A DNA stretch of 64,000 nt from assembly GCF_018130615.1 (NCBI RefSeq), contig NZ_JAFCKB010000001.1, forward strand, positions 1 through 64,000, in the 5' to 3' direction. Positions 35,863 to 48,838 of the stretch are shown here, piece by piece; the stretch's first letter is position 1, and every line of letters begins with the position of its first letter. Made by a program: the position numbers and the translations under genes. The notes beneath the pieces are model-generated. The model did not search any database, was not told the DNA's origin, and saw nothing but the letters and a program-made list of their open reading frames with translations. This stretch comes from Bradyrhizobium manausense (GTDB lineage Bacteria > Pseudomonadota > Alphaproteobacteria > Rhizobiales > Xanthobacteraceae).

Positions 35863-37524
35863 TCAATTCGTCGGCCCGACCGTGAACGGGCCGATCGCAA
35901 TCACATGGCACTCGCTGTCGTGCTTGGCGCAGTCGGCGAGCGCGGTGTTGACGGCGGTCTGCTCGTCGGCGGCCTTGAGGCCGAGGCCGGGGCGGCCTGC
36001 GGTGCCGACGGCGACCGCATTCCAACCCGTGCCTACGCCGAGCTTGCGCACGACCTCGTCGCGCGCATCGGCCACGATCGAGGAATTGGTCGCGGCGTGG
36101 AAGAAGCCGTTGGGCCTCAGCAGGGTCGGAATCGGCACGACGAAGACATCGTCGACCGCCACGATCATGCAGGCCGAGCCTGCAAACGCACCGCAGGATT
36201 CCAGCGAACGCCGCGTCGTTTCCTCGGGCGATGATGCCCCCAGCGCCATGAAATATTGCCCGCCCGGACCGAGCGCGACCGAGCGCGATTTTGCCGCCGG
36301 CGCGTACATGTTTTCCACGCGCGTCCTGGCCTGATCACGCAGCATCGGAAAATCTTTCGCCACGAACGGGCGCTCGGTCGTGGGGTCGTGCCGCACCCAG
36401 GGCTGCGGCGGCATTGGTGGATTGCCACGGCTGTAGACGACCTTGTTGCCGAGCGCATAGAGCTCGCAGCGCCGCGGCGATTGCGCGGCATCGGCGCGCT
36501 TCTGGCACTGGTCGAGCGCGGTATTGCGCGCGGCCTCCTCGTTCGGCTGATTGAGCGCGGAGCCGGTAAAGCCGCCGATGTTGAGGGCGAAGGCCTTGTA
36601 GTCGCCGGCGGCGGCATATTCGTTGCTGAGAAAGGCACGTTGGCGTTCGCCGATGAACGGCACCGCATCCACGGCAATCTTGCCGGCGGATGCGGCCGGC
36701 GGCGGCGGGATCGGCGTCGGCATCGCGGCCGTCGTGGTGGTCTGCGTCGGCGTCGATGTCGGCAGGGGCGCGGGCGCCTTCTCGGCCACCGTCGGCGTCG
36801 GGCTGGGTGACGGCGCAACAGCCGGACTTGGCACGGGCGATGCCGCAGTGGATTTGACCTGCGCGGTCTCGAGCTTGGTGAAGTAGAGGAATCCGCCGAC
36901 GCCGATCGCGACGACCGAGACCACGCCGACCACCAGCGGCCACATCCAGTTCAGCGCGGGCTCCGCCTTGGCGACCTTCTTCAGCTGCGGCGTCGCATAG
37001 GATCCGTCCTCGCGCCGCATCGCCACCATGTAGGCGTGCACCGGCGTCGGGATGTTCTTCACTTCCTGCGCGCCGATATCGGCGAACTGTACCGACAGCT
37101 TGTTGGCGACCTGCTCGTGCACGGCGCGGGAGACGCAGATGCCGCCGACCTCGGCGAGCCCTTCGAGCCGCGCCGCGATGTTGACGCCGTCGCCGAGCAG
37201 ATCGCCGTTGCGCTCGACCACGTCGCCGATGGTGATGCCGATCCGGAACGACATCTGCCGGCTCGGCGGATAGGCCATGTTGCGGGTTCGCAAGCTCTCC
37301 TGGATGTCGATCGCGCAGCGCACCGCGTCCACCGCGCTCGGGAATTCCGCGAGCACGGCATCGCCGGCGGTGTTGAAGATGCGTCCGCTGGCCTTGGCGA
37401 TGAAGTCGTCGATGACTTCGCGATAGGATGCCAGACGCCGCAGCGTCTCTTCCTCGTCTTCCGCGACCAGCCTTGAGTAACCGGCAATATCGGCTGCGAA
37501 AATCGCTGCGATCTTGCGTTTCAT
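35863..37524 (-). CDS. Class III adenylate/guanylate cyclase with periplasmic DUF4189-like repeats
   Basis: The 553-residue protein has an N-terminal class III cyclase domain (1-170) with metal aspartates in FAADIAGYS (D12) and NTAGDAV (D55) and the GDGVNIAARLEGLA signature. One membrane segment spans about 193-215. A Pro/Ser/Thr-rich linker (222-285) leads to a C-terminal part with three similar blocks: NTALDQCQKR...CELYALGN, RRSLESCGAF...CMIVAVDD and NTALADCAKH...CHVIAIGP. These resemble DUF4189 units with paired cysteines. The cyclase is thus cytoplasmic and the repeats probably periplasmic. The signal sensed is unknown. Confidence 0.85.
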   Translation of the reverse strand: MKRKIAAIFAADIAGYSRLVAEDEEETLRRLASYREVIDDFIAKASGRIFNTAGDAVLAEFPSAVDAVRCAIDIQESLRTRNMAYPPSRQMSFRIGITIGDVVERNGDLLGDGVNIAARLEGLAEVGGICVSRAVHEQVANKLSVQFADIGAQEVKNIPTPVHAYMVAMRREDGSYATPQLKKVAKAEPALNWMWPLVVGVVSVVAIGVGGFLYFTKLETAQVKSTAASPVPSPAVAPSPSPTPTVAEKAPAPLPTSTPTQTTTTAAMPTPIPPPPAASAGKIAVDAVPFIGERQRAFLSNEYAAAGDYKAFALNIGGFTGSALNQPNEEAARNTALDQCQKRADAAQSPRRCELYALGNKVVYSRGNPPMPPQPWVRHDPTTERPFVAKDFPMLRDQARTRVENMYAPAAKSRSVALGPGGQYFMALGASSPEETTRRSLESCGAFAGSACMIVAVDDVFVVPIPTLLRPNGFFHAATNSSIVADARDEVVRKLGVGTGWNAVAVGTAGRPGLGLKAADEQTAVNTALADCAKHDSECHVIAIGPFTVGPTN

Positions 37525-37675
37525 CTGCTACCCGCCCCGGAACAAATTCGCGGTCGCAGAATGCCGCTAGTTCCGGCGCGGTGCAACAAAGTTTCAGCGC
37601 CCGCCACTTCCGTGACGAGCGCTGAACTTATTCAGGAATTCTAGACCCGATGCCCCGGAGCAGGTGCGCCGGGGC

Positions 37676-38171
<496 letters not shown>

Positions 38172-38172
38172 C

Positions 38173-39642
<1,470 letters not shown>

Positions 39643-39689
39643 TCAATTTGACCGGGATGTTGCGTTTGACGGTTACTGAAGCGTCTTGG

Positions 39690-40562
39690 TCAGACGGCCT
39701 CGGCACCCGAGATGATTTCGATCAGTTCCTTGGTGATCTGCGCCTGACGCGTGCGGTTGTAGACCAGCGTCTGCTTGCGGATCATTTCGCCAGCGTTGCG
39801 CGTCGCGTTGTCCATCGCGCTCATCTGAGCGCCGTAGAACGAGGCGTTGTTCTCGAGCAGCGCACGGAAGATCTGGACCGCAAGGTTGCGCGGCAGAAGA
39901 CGGGTGAGAATTTCGTCCTCTTCCGGCTCGTATTCGTAAGAGGTCGTGGTAGCGGCAGCGCCCTCCTCGACGACCAGCGGAATGATTTGCTGGGCGGTCG
40001 GGATCTGCGCGATCACCGAGCGGAAGCGGGAGTAGAACAACGTGCAGACGTCGAACTCGCCGTTGTCGAATCGCGCCAGAACCTTCTTGGCGATGTCCTC
40101 GGCATTGACAAAGCCGAGCTGCCGAACGCTGCGCAGGTCGAGATGCTCGACGATCTGCTTGTCGAACAGGCGGCGGAGCTGCTCGTAGCCCTTGCGGCCG
40201 ACGCAGAAGAATTTCACTTCCTTGCCCTGCGCCATCAGCGCCTGGGCCCGCTCGCGGGCGAGACGCACGATCGACGAGTTGAAGGCGCCGGACAGGCCGC
40301 GCTCGCCGGTGCAGACCAGCAGCAAATGAACCTGGTCGCGGCCGGTGCCGGCCAGCAGCACCGGCGCGCCGGGCGAACCCGCGGCGGCGCTGGCGATGTT
40401 CGAGATCACCGCGCTCATCTTGTCGGCATAGGGACGTGCAGCTTCGGCAGCGGTCTGCGCGCGGCGCAGCTTCGAGGCCGCGACCATCTGCATGGCCTTG
40501 GTGATCTTCTGCGTCGCCTTGGTGGAGGCGATGCGGACGCGCATGTCTTTAAGTGAAGCCAT
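39690..40562 (-). CDS. atpG: ATP synthase F1 subunit gamma
   Basis: The 290-residue central stalk subunit begins [27 protein letters not shown] and ends [15 protein letters not shown], the two long helices that rotate inside the alpha-beta ring. It follows atpA after a repeat-bearing gap. Confidence 0.98.
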   Translation of the reverse strand: MASLKDMRVRIASTKATQKITKAMQMVAASKLRRAQTAAEAARPYADKMSAVISNIASAAAGSPGAPVLLAGTGRDQVHLLLVCTGERGLSGAFNSSIVRLARERAQALMAQGKEVKFFCVGRKGYEQLRRLFDKQIVEHLDLRSVRQLGFVNAEDIAKKVLARFDNGEFDVCTLFYSRFRSVIAQIPTAQQIIPLVVEEGAAATTTSYEYEPEEDEILTRLLPRNLAVQIFRALLENNASFYGAQMSAMDNATRNAGEMIRKQTLVYNRTRQAQITKELIEIISGAEAV

Positions 40563-40615
40563 TCTTCGTTCACCCCGGCGGTTCGACGCTTATGATCGAG
40601 CCGCTAGCCTATCCC

Positions 40616-40697
40616 AGTCGTCATGCCCGGGCTCGTCCCGGGCATCCACGTCTTTGTCTCCACGCCGTGAAGCGTGGATGGCCGGGACGTCAATTGC
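40616..40697. repeat. Palindromic element between atpA and atpG
   Basis: ATGCCCGGG-CTCGT-CCCGGGCAT (about 40623-40645) is a perfect 9-bp stem, and ccacgccgtgaagcgtgg follows. The element interrupts the 174-bp gap between atpA and atpG. Confidence 0.8.
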
Positions 40698-40736
40698 GAA
40701 GACGCGCTTCGCGCTTTAGCCCGGCCATGAACGCGC

Positions 40737-42826
<2,090 letters not shown>

Positions 42827-43474
42827 AGACGCGCTCTTTTTGCTGTCAAATTCGCAAGGGAAAAACCGTCGCCACAACGCGGCGCCTAGCGATCCAAGCC
42901 CTTGGAATTCAAGCGGGACTTCGATTTTCGACCGACACGGGAAGTGCCGGGCTCGTTAAAATCGCGGCTTTGCTAACATAGCAGGCGCGCACGTGCAACA
43001 TGACGCCAAACTAAAGGCACGACGTTCTGTCGCCAGTTCGTCGCAGATTGCGACACCTTCCGGAGCGGCCACGCGGCGGGCTGCCATGTCACGGAATTGC
43101 CGTGAGCGTTACGGCGGCCAGGGGCACTTTTGTTCCTGCCCTGAACGCATAGCGGCCATGAACACAGCTCGCTGAGGCGTGACTGCAACCGCGCCCACCT
43201 GGGCCGCCGAATACTTACCCAATTCTAAACATGAAGAATAACAACTTCGCTTTACAGTATTCGTAAGTAATAAGTTAGTTAACGAATCGTTAAAGGATAG
43301 GAACCCGAAACATCGTTCGAATATCGATTCAGATCACAAGATATTTCAGCGGGGCTCGGAACGGATTTACTGCCCAATTCATGCCTCATTAGGAATCGAA
43401 ACGCCAACCCGCTCACAAACTGATAGGGGCTCCACTAGCCACATATGTGGCAATACTATCGTAGGGACCATTAA
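42827..43474. other. Long intergenic region between atpH and the RlpA-like gene
   Basis: This 648-bp divergent region has no supported gene. The left part should hold the atpH promoter. The part at about 43205-43400 is strikingly AT-rich for this genome (for example gtaagtaataagttagttaacgaatc in pieces). A perfect 14-bp palindrome lies at 43438-43451 just before the RlpA-like start. A small RNA in the AT-rich part cannot be excluded. Confidence 0.6.
43438..43451. promoter_or_regulatory. Perfect 14-bp palindrome upstream of the RlpA-like gene
   Basis: GCCACATATGTGGC is fully self-complementary and lies 24 bp before the ATG. It is a plausible operator or dimeric regulator site; no regulator is adjacent. 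Confidence 0.45.
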
Positions 43475-43981
43475 ATGCTGTCTTTGAAGACGCTGGGCAC
43501 CGTGACCCGGCCGCGTACGGCGATTGCATTCGTCGCCGCAACTCTCATCGTCGGTGGAACTGCCACCGAGGCTTCCGCCAAATCCCGGCATCACCACAGG
43601 GCCTCTCACCATCACCGGCATCACGCCCAGAACGATTCCAACGCGACCTCCGATTGGCGCAACGCCAATGCGTCGATGACGCCGACGTCGGGCACGGGCC
43701 GCAGCTTCTCGGGCATGGCTTCCTATTACGGCAACGAGTCCGGCAGCCGGACCGCGTCGGGCCAGCGCTTCAACCAGAACGCCCTCACCGCGGCGCACCG
43801 TTCGCTGCCGTTCGGCACCAAGCTGCGCGTCACCCATGGCGGCCAGAGCGTCATCGTCACCATCAATGACCGTGGCCCGTTCGTGCGCGGCCGCGTGCTC
43901 GATCTTTCCACCGGCGCTGCCCGCGCCATCGGCCTCACCGGTGCCGGCGTCGGTCGCGTCACCGCGGAAGTCGTCTCCTAA
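43475..43981 (+). CDS. RlpA-like double-psi beta-barrel septal/cell-wall protein
   Basis: The 168-residue protein has a signal peptide (hydrophobic 17-29, cleavage near ASA), a histidine-rich segment (38-51), and an RlpA-type double-psi beta barrel: GMASYYGNESGSRTASGQRF, then VTINDRGPFVRGRVLDLS with the catalytic Asp. RlpA proteins are periplasmic lytic transglycosylases or their relatives. It lacks the SPOR domain of the E. coli protein. Confidence 0.88.
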   Translation: MLSLKTLGTVTRPRTAIAFVAATLIVGGTATEASAKSRHHHRASHHHRHHAQNDSNATSDWRNANASMTPTSGTGRSFSGMASYYGNESGSRTASGQRFNQNALTAAHRSLPFGTKLRVTHGGQSVIVTINDRGPFVRGRVLDLSTGAARAIGLTGAGVGRVTAEVVS

Positions 43982-44063
43982 CGGCGCGCTTCGCGCCTGA
44001 TCTCACACGCGTAGTTTCCTCATCGTCCGCAGCGACATGAGCAGTTTGATGCGCGCGTGAAAC

Positions 44064-44097
44064 AAGCCCGTGGTCTTGGGGGACCGCGGGCTTTTTT
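44064..44097 (+). terminator. Rho-independent terminator after the RlpA-like gene
   Basis: AAGCCCG...GGTC pairs with GACC...CGGGCTT around a short loop and is followed by TTTTTT. It is 80 bp past the stop codon. Confidence 0.9.
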
Positions 44098-44101
44098 ATG
44101 T

Positions 44102-44183
44102 TCTGTCATTCCGGGGCACGCGAAGCGTGAACCCGGAATCTCGAGATTCCGGGTTCGATGCTGCGCATCGCCCCGGAATGACG
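44102..44183. repeat. Palindromic element of the cattccggg class
   Basis: The sequence from gtcattccggggc to gccccggaatgacga has long paired arms with internal palindromes aatctcgagatt and gatgctgcgcatc. It lies between the convergent RlpA-like and priA genes. Confidence 0.85.
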
Positions 44184-44208
44184 ACAAAGGAGGTGGCGAC
44201 GGCGGAGC

Positions 44209-46419
44209 CTACAAGAAGCTCTGCGGATCGACGTCGACCTCGAGCTTCTGATTCCCCTTCGGCTTCGGGCACACCGCAAGCCAGTTGCGCAAATAATCCG
44301 AGAGATCGAAGCCGCGCGCCGATTTCACCAGGATGCGGAAGCGGTAGCGGCCCTTGATGACGGCGAGCGGGGCTTCGGCCGGGCCGAGCACGACCACGCG
44401 CTCGTCGCGCGGCGCCAATGCCACGAGCTTGCGGCCGAGGCCCTCCGCGCTCGGACGGTCGCCTGCGGAAATGATCAGGCTCGCGAGCCGGCCGAACGGC
44501 GGATAGAGCGTCTTCTCGCGCAAATCGATCTCGCTGTCGTAGAAGGCCTCGCGGTCGCAGGCGATCAGCGCCTTCATCACGGGATGATCGGGCTGATGCG
44601 TTTGCAGGTAGCCGACGCCGCGGCCCTGCTCGCGCCCGGCGCGGCCGATCACCTGGTTGAGCAACTGCCAGGTCCGTTCCGCCGCGCGCGGATCGCCATT
44701 GCTGAGGCCAAGATCCGCATCGACCACGCCGACCAGATTGAGCCGCGGGAAATTGTGCCCCTTGGCGACGAGCTGCGTGCCGATGATGATGTCGACGCGG
44801 CCCTCCGCGATTTCGGCAAGCTCGCTGCGCATCGTCTCGATCGAGGTGATGAGATCGCTCGACAGCACCATGGTGCGGGCATCGGGGAATAGCGCGGCCG
44901 CCTCTTCCTGCAGGCGCTCGACGCCGGGACCGACGGCAACCAGCGATTCCTCCGCTGCGCAATGCGGACAGGTCGGCGGACGCGGCATCGAGAAGCCGCA
45001 ATGATGACAGACGAGGCGCTGGCGAAAGCGGTGATCGACCAGCCAGGCATCGCAGATGGTGCAGGCGAAGCGATGGCCGCAACCGCGGCACAGCGTCAGC
45101 GGCGCATAGCCGCGGCGATTGAGGAACAGCAGCGCCTGCTCGCGCTTTTCGATCGCCTTTCTGATCTCACCGGCGAGCCGCGGCGAGATGTAGCGGCCGC
45201 GCGCCGGCGGCTCGCGGCGCATGTCGATGGCCTCGATATGCGGCATGTGCTGGCCGCCGAAGCGCGAGGGCAGCGCGACGCGCTGATAGCGGTTCTTGCG
45301 CGCATTGACCTCGGATTCGACCGACGGCGTGGCGGAGGCCAGCACGATCGGGATCTTTGCGATATGCGCGCGCACCACCGCCATGTCGCGGGCGTGATAA
45401 TGCACACCCTCGTCCTGCTTGTAGGCCTGGTCATGCTCTTCGTCGACGACGATGAGGCCGAGATTGGCGTAGGGCAGAAACAGCGCCGAGCGGGCGCCGA
45501 CCACGACCGGCGCGGTACCTTCCGAAATCGCGGCCCAATTGCGCGCGCGGGTGCGCGGCGTGAGCTCGGAATGCCATTCGATCGGTCGTACGCCGAAGCG
45601 CTGCGCGAAGCGATCGAGGAACTGGCCGGTGAGCGCGATCTCCGGCATCAGGATCAGCGACTGCTTGCCGCGCCGGATGGCTTCCGCCACGGCCTCGAAA
45701 TAGACCTCGGTCTTGCCCGAACCGGTGACGCCGTCGAGCAGCGCGACGTGGAAGGTGCCGTTGGCCGCGAGCGCGCGCATCGCATCCACGCCGGCACGCT
45801 GCAGCGGCGAAAAATCCGGCCGGCCGAATTCCGGATCAGGGGCCGGCGGCGGGGGCGGCGGCGGCATCGGCTCGACCGTGAGCGTGCCTTCGTCGACCAG
45901 GCCGTCGATCACGCCGGCGGACACGCCGGCTTCCTTGGCGGCTTCCGACTTGCCGTGCAGCAGCCGGTCCGACAGCACCTCGATCACGCGCGCCCGGGCC
46001 GGCGTCAGCCGCCGCGGAGGATCGCCGACCAGGCGCACACCGGCGCGCACGCGCTCGGGGCCGAGGTTCTCGCCCATCCGCAGGCACATGCGCAGCACCA
46101 TGCCGCGCGGGCTCAGCGTGTAATTGGCGACCCAGTCGACGACGGAGCGCAGCTCGGGTTTCAAGGGCGCAACGTCGAGCTTCTCGCTGACCTCCTTGAG
46201 GCGGTTGTGCAGGCGCGGATCGGGATTGGCGTTTTCCGCCCAGACCACGGCGAGCACCTCGCGCGGACCAAGCGGCACACCGACGAGATCGCCCACCTTC
46301 AGCTCCATGCCGCGCGGCACCTTGTAGGAATAGGTCTGGTCGAGCGCGACCGGCACCAGCACGTCGACCATGCGGGTCGTGCTGGCGGGAGCAGTCTGGC
46401 TGCGCGTCGAATGATCCAT
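44209..46419 (-). CDS. priA: Primosomal protein N' (replication restart helicase)
   Basis: The 736-residue helicase has Walker A GVTGSGKT (about 230-237), DEEH (about 326-329), and the zinc-binding insertion LCRGCGH, CTICDAW, CHHCG, CPHC with eight cysteines. It reloads the replisome at stalled forks. The ATG at 46419 (MDHSTRSQ) is chosen over a TTG at 46449; an ATG 16 codons later is also possible. A Pro-rich stretch lies just before the helicase domain. It is divergent from xerC. Confidence 0.96.
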   Translation of the reverse strand: MDHSTRSQTAPASTTRMVDVLVPVALDQTYSYKVPRGMELKVGDLVGVPLGPREVLAVVWAENANPDPRLHNRLKEVSEKLDVAPLKPELRSVVDWVANYTLSPRGMVLRMCLRMGENLGPERVRAGVRLVGDPPRRLTPARARVIEVLSDRLLHGKSEAAKEAGVSAGVIDGLVDEGTLTVEPMPPPPPPPAPDPEFGRPDFSPLQRAGVDAMRALAANGTFHVALLDGVTGSGKTEVYFEAVAEAIRRGKQSLILMPEIALTGQFLDRFAQRFGVRPIEWHSELTPRTRARNWAAISEGTAPVVVGARSALFLPYANLGLIVVDEEHDQAYKQDEGVHYHARDMAVVRAHIAKIPIVLASATPSVESEVNARKNRYQRVALPSRFGGQHMPHIEAIDMRREPPARGRYISPRLAGEIRKAIEKREQALLFLNRRGYAPLTLCRGCGHRFACTICDAWLVDHRFRQRLVCHHCGFSMPRPPTCPHCAAEESLVAVGPGVERLQEEAAALFPDARTMVLSSDLITSIETMRSELAEIAEGRVDIIIGTQLVAKGHNFPRLNLVGVVDADLGLSNGDPRAAERTWQLLNQVIGRAGREQGRGVGYLQTHQPDHPVMKALIACDREAFYDSEIDLREKTLYPPFGRLASLIISAGDRPSAEGLGRKLVALAPRDERVVVLGPAEAPLAVIKGRYRFRILVKSARGFDLSDYLRNWLAVCPKPKGNQKLEVDVDPQSFL

Positions 46420-46531
46420 GAACAGAGAATCGGAACCTGGGGACCTCAAGGCTAGCGCCGTGGAGCCGCCTTAGCGAACAGTAAACTTGTGTGATGCGAT
46501 ATACTGTGCGGAATCATTCCGTCCAGAGCGC

Positions 46532-47497
46532 ATGAGCAAAGCAGCCGCCCCGCCACTCGAGCTCGCCAGCGCCGATCCCTCGATCGCGCGGGAGATGGCG
46601 CGCTGGCTGTCGCATCTCGGCGCCGAGCGGAGGCTGTCGCCGAAGACGCTGGAGGCCTATGGCCGCGACTTGCGGCAATGCCTGGATTTCCTGTGCAGCC
46701 ATTGGGGCGAGCGCGTGACGCTGGCGCGGTTCGCGAACCTCGAAGCCACTGACGTGCGCGCCTTCATGGCGATGCGCCGCGCCGACGATATTGCCGGCCG
46801 CTCCTTGATGCGCGCGCTGGCGGGCCTGCGCTCGTTCGGACGTTTCCTCGAGCGCGAGGGCAAGGGCAAGGTCGGCGCGCTCTCCGCCATCCGTGCGCCC
46901 AAGGTCGCGAAAAGCCTGCCGAAGCCATTGCCGATGGCGTCGGCAAAACGCCTCGCTGACGCCGACGAGCGCGCCGGCGAGGATCGCGAGACCTGGATTC
47001 TGGTCCGCGATGCCGCGGTGATGGCGCTGCTGTATGGATCAGGCCTGCGCATCTCCGAGGCGCTGGGGCTGAAGCGCCGCGAGGTGCCGAAGGCGGGCGA
47101 AGGCGACGTGCTCGTCGTCACCGGCAAAGGCAACAAGACGCGGATGGTGCCGGTGCTGCAGAACGTGCTGGCGCTGATCGACGAATATGTCGCGTTGTGC
47201 CCGCATGCGCTGCCGGCGGAGCGGCCGATCTTCGTCGGCGCGCGCGGCGGTCCGCTCAGCCCGCGCATCATCCAGCTCGCGATGGAGCGGCTGCGCGGCG
47301 CGCTCGGCCTGCCCGACAGCGCCACGCCGCACGCGCTCCGCCATTCCTTCGCCACACATCTGCTCTCGCGCGGCGGCGATCTGCGCGCGATCCAGGAATT
47401 GCTCGGCCACTCCTCGCTCTCGACCACGCAAATCTATACCGGCATCGATTCCGAGCGCCTGCTGGAAGTCTATGCAAGCGCGCATCCAAGGCGCTGA
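46532..47497 (+). CDS. xerC: Tyrosine recombinase XerC
   Basis: The 321-residue recombinase has an N-terminal SAM-like core-binding domain (about 20-110) and the catalytic Arg in GSGLRISEAL, HxLR in HALRHSFATHL, and GHSSLSTTQIY with the Tyr nucleophile. Position beside priA and full length mark it as the chromosomal dimer-resolution enzyme, not an island integrase. Assignment to XerC over XerD rests on this context. Confidence 0.92.
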   Translation: MSKAAAPPLELASADPSIAREMARWLSHLGAERRLSPKTLEAYGRDLRQCLDFLCSHWGERVTLARFANLEATDVRAFMAMRRADDIAGRSLMRALAGLRSFGRFLEREGKGKVGALSAIRAPKVAKSLPKPLPMASAKRLADADERAGEDRETWILVRDAAVMALLYGSGLRISEALGLKRREVPKAGEGDVLVVTGKGNKTRMVPVLQNVLALIDEYVALCPHALPAERPIFVGARGGPLSPRIIQLAMERLRGALGLPDSATPHALRHSFATHLLSRGGDLRAIQELLGHSSLSTTQIYTGIDSERLLEVYASAHPRR

Positions 47498-47600
47498 CGA
47501 GCTCGCTCATTCCCTGACATGAAGCTGTCACAGCGCGCGTGCCTCTTGCGCGGCGCCCGCGGTTCGGTCAATCGTGGGGAACTTCAGACAGGAGGGACTT

Positions 47601-48194
47601 ATGAGCGCACACGAGAGCATGGAGCACGCCGAGCATGCCGAGCACGCATCGGGCGAGAACAAGAAGATCGCCCTTCTGATCGCGGTGCTGGCGCTGTTTC
47701 TGGCGATCTCGGAAACGCTCGGCAAGGGCGCCCAGACCGAGTCGATCAGCAAGAACGTCGAAGCCTCCAACCTCTGGGCATTCTTCCAGGCCAAGAGCAT
47801 CCGCCGCACGGTCGTGCAGACCGCCGCCGAGCAGGGCAAGCTGACGCTGGGCACCGCCTCCGACGACGCCATGAAGGCCACGGTGCAGAAGCAGATCGAC
47901 GACTGGCAGAAGACCTCGGCGCGCTACCGCTCCGAGCCCGAGACCGGCGAAGGCACCGAGCAGCTCGCCGAGAAGGCCAAGCACGCCGAGCACGAGCGCG
48001 ACGAGGCGACCGCGAAATATCATCACTTCGAGCTGGCCTCGGCCGCGTTCCAGATCGGCATCGTGCTGGCATCCGCCACCATCATCACCGGCATGCTGCC
48101 GCTGGCCTGGATCGCTGGCCTGTTGACGCTCGCCGGCCTCGGCATGACCATGCTCGGCGCATGGGCGCCGCATCTGTTGCATCTGCACGGGTGA
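47601..48194 (+). CDS. DUF4337-like membrane protein
   Basis: The 197-residue protein has a His/Glu-rich N-terminus (MEHAEHAEHA), one membrane segment near 33-50, a central helical region with KHAEHERDEATAKYHHFE, and two closely spaced segments at about 150-190. This is the DUF4337 layout; the function is unknown. AGGAGGG at 47590-47596 gives a very strong ribosome-binding site for the ATG at 47601. Confidence 0.85.
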   Translation: MSAHESMEHAEHAEHASGENKKIALLIAVLALFLAISETLGKGAQTESISKNVEASNLWAFFQAKSIRRTVVQTAAEQGKLTLGTASDDAMKATVQKQIDDWQKTSARYRSEPETGEGTEQLAEKAKHAEHERDEATAKYHHFELASAAFQIGIVLASATIITGMLPLAWIAGLLTLAGLGMTMLGAWAPHLLHLHG

Positions 48195-48215
48195 AGGGGC
48201 GCCACTCGCTCCGCT

Positions 48216-48263
48216 GTCGTCCCGGCCCACGTTGCGCAATTGCGCACCAGGCCGGGACGACAC
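48216..48263. repeat. Palindrome of the gtcgtcccgg class
   Basis: GTCGTCCCGGCC and GGCCGGGACGAC flank a second palindrome, ttgcgcaattgcgca. It lies between two convergent genes and may serve as a shared transcript end. Confidence 0.8.
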
Positions 48264-48273
48264 CCGAGAAGGT

Positions 48274-48804
48274 TCACCGCGCCTCGTGCACGCTCTTGCG
48301 GAAGCGCTGGATCAGACGGAGCGTGCGTGAGGACCAGCCTTCGCCGTTGCCCTTGATCAGCTCGCGGATGCGCTGCTTGACCGGCGCGACCAGCTCGGTC
48401 GCCTTGGCGCGCACTTTCAGCACGAGCTCGTAGAGCCGCCCGAACCAGTGCATCTCCAAAAGCTTGTCGCGCGTGACGTCGAACACGAAGGCGGTGACGC
48501 CGACGCCGAGCATCTTCGCGAACAGGATCGTGAAGACCGCGCTGGTCCAATATTCATGCGTGAGCAGCCACAGGCCGACCAGCTTGAGCGGAAACAGCGG
48601 GATGATCGGGACGGCGAAGACGATCAACGTCATCGCCGGCGACAGTGCGTCGACGCGCTCGGCCAGCCATGCCTTGAACCGGGCGAGCGGGATCAGTGCG
48701 ACGACCCGCGCGACGATCGGCTCGAGATGGTCCCACAGCCAGGCTTCGATCAGGAAGATGATCGCCAGCAGGACCCAGACCGGTTGAAGAAGGCGGCGCA
48801 GCAT
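48274..48804 (-). CDS. Membrane protein of unknown function
   Basis: This 176-residue protein has two to three hydrophobic segments (about 8-25 and 55-100), then a basic, soluble helical C-terminus. I do not recognise the family. The ATG at 48804 has GGGAAA upstream; a longer frame to 48972 overlaps lpd and is unlikely. It is the last gene after lpd, 34 bp away, and probably cotranscribed. Confidence 0.75.
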   Translation of the reverse strand: MLRRLLQPVWVLLAIIFLIEAWLWDHLEPIVARVVALIPLARFKAWLAERVDALSPAMTLIVFAVPIIPLFPLKLVGLWLLTHEYWTSAVFTILFAKMLGVGVTAFVFDVTRDKLLEMHWFGRLYELVLKVRAKATELVAPVKQRIRELIKGNGEGWSSRTLRLIQRFRKSVHEAR

Positions 48805-48838
48805 ATGTTTCCCGCCCGATCCAGCGCTGGGCGCGTGC

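Noticed and set aside
46532-47497. Tyrosine recombinase considered as integrase of an island
   Set aside because: It sits beside priA with a standard XerC length and motifs, far from both candidate islands.
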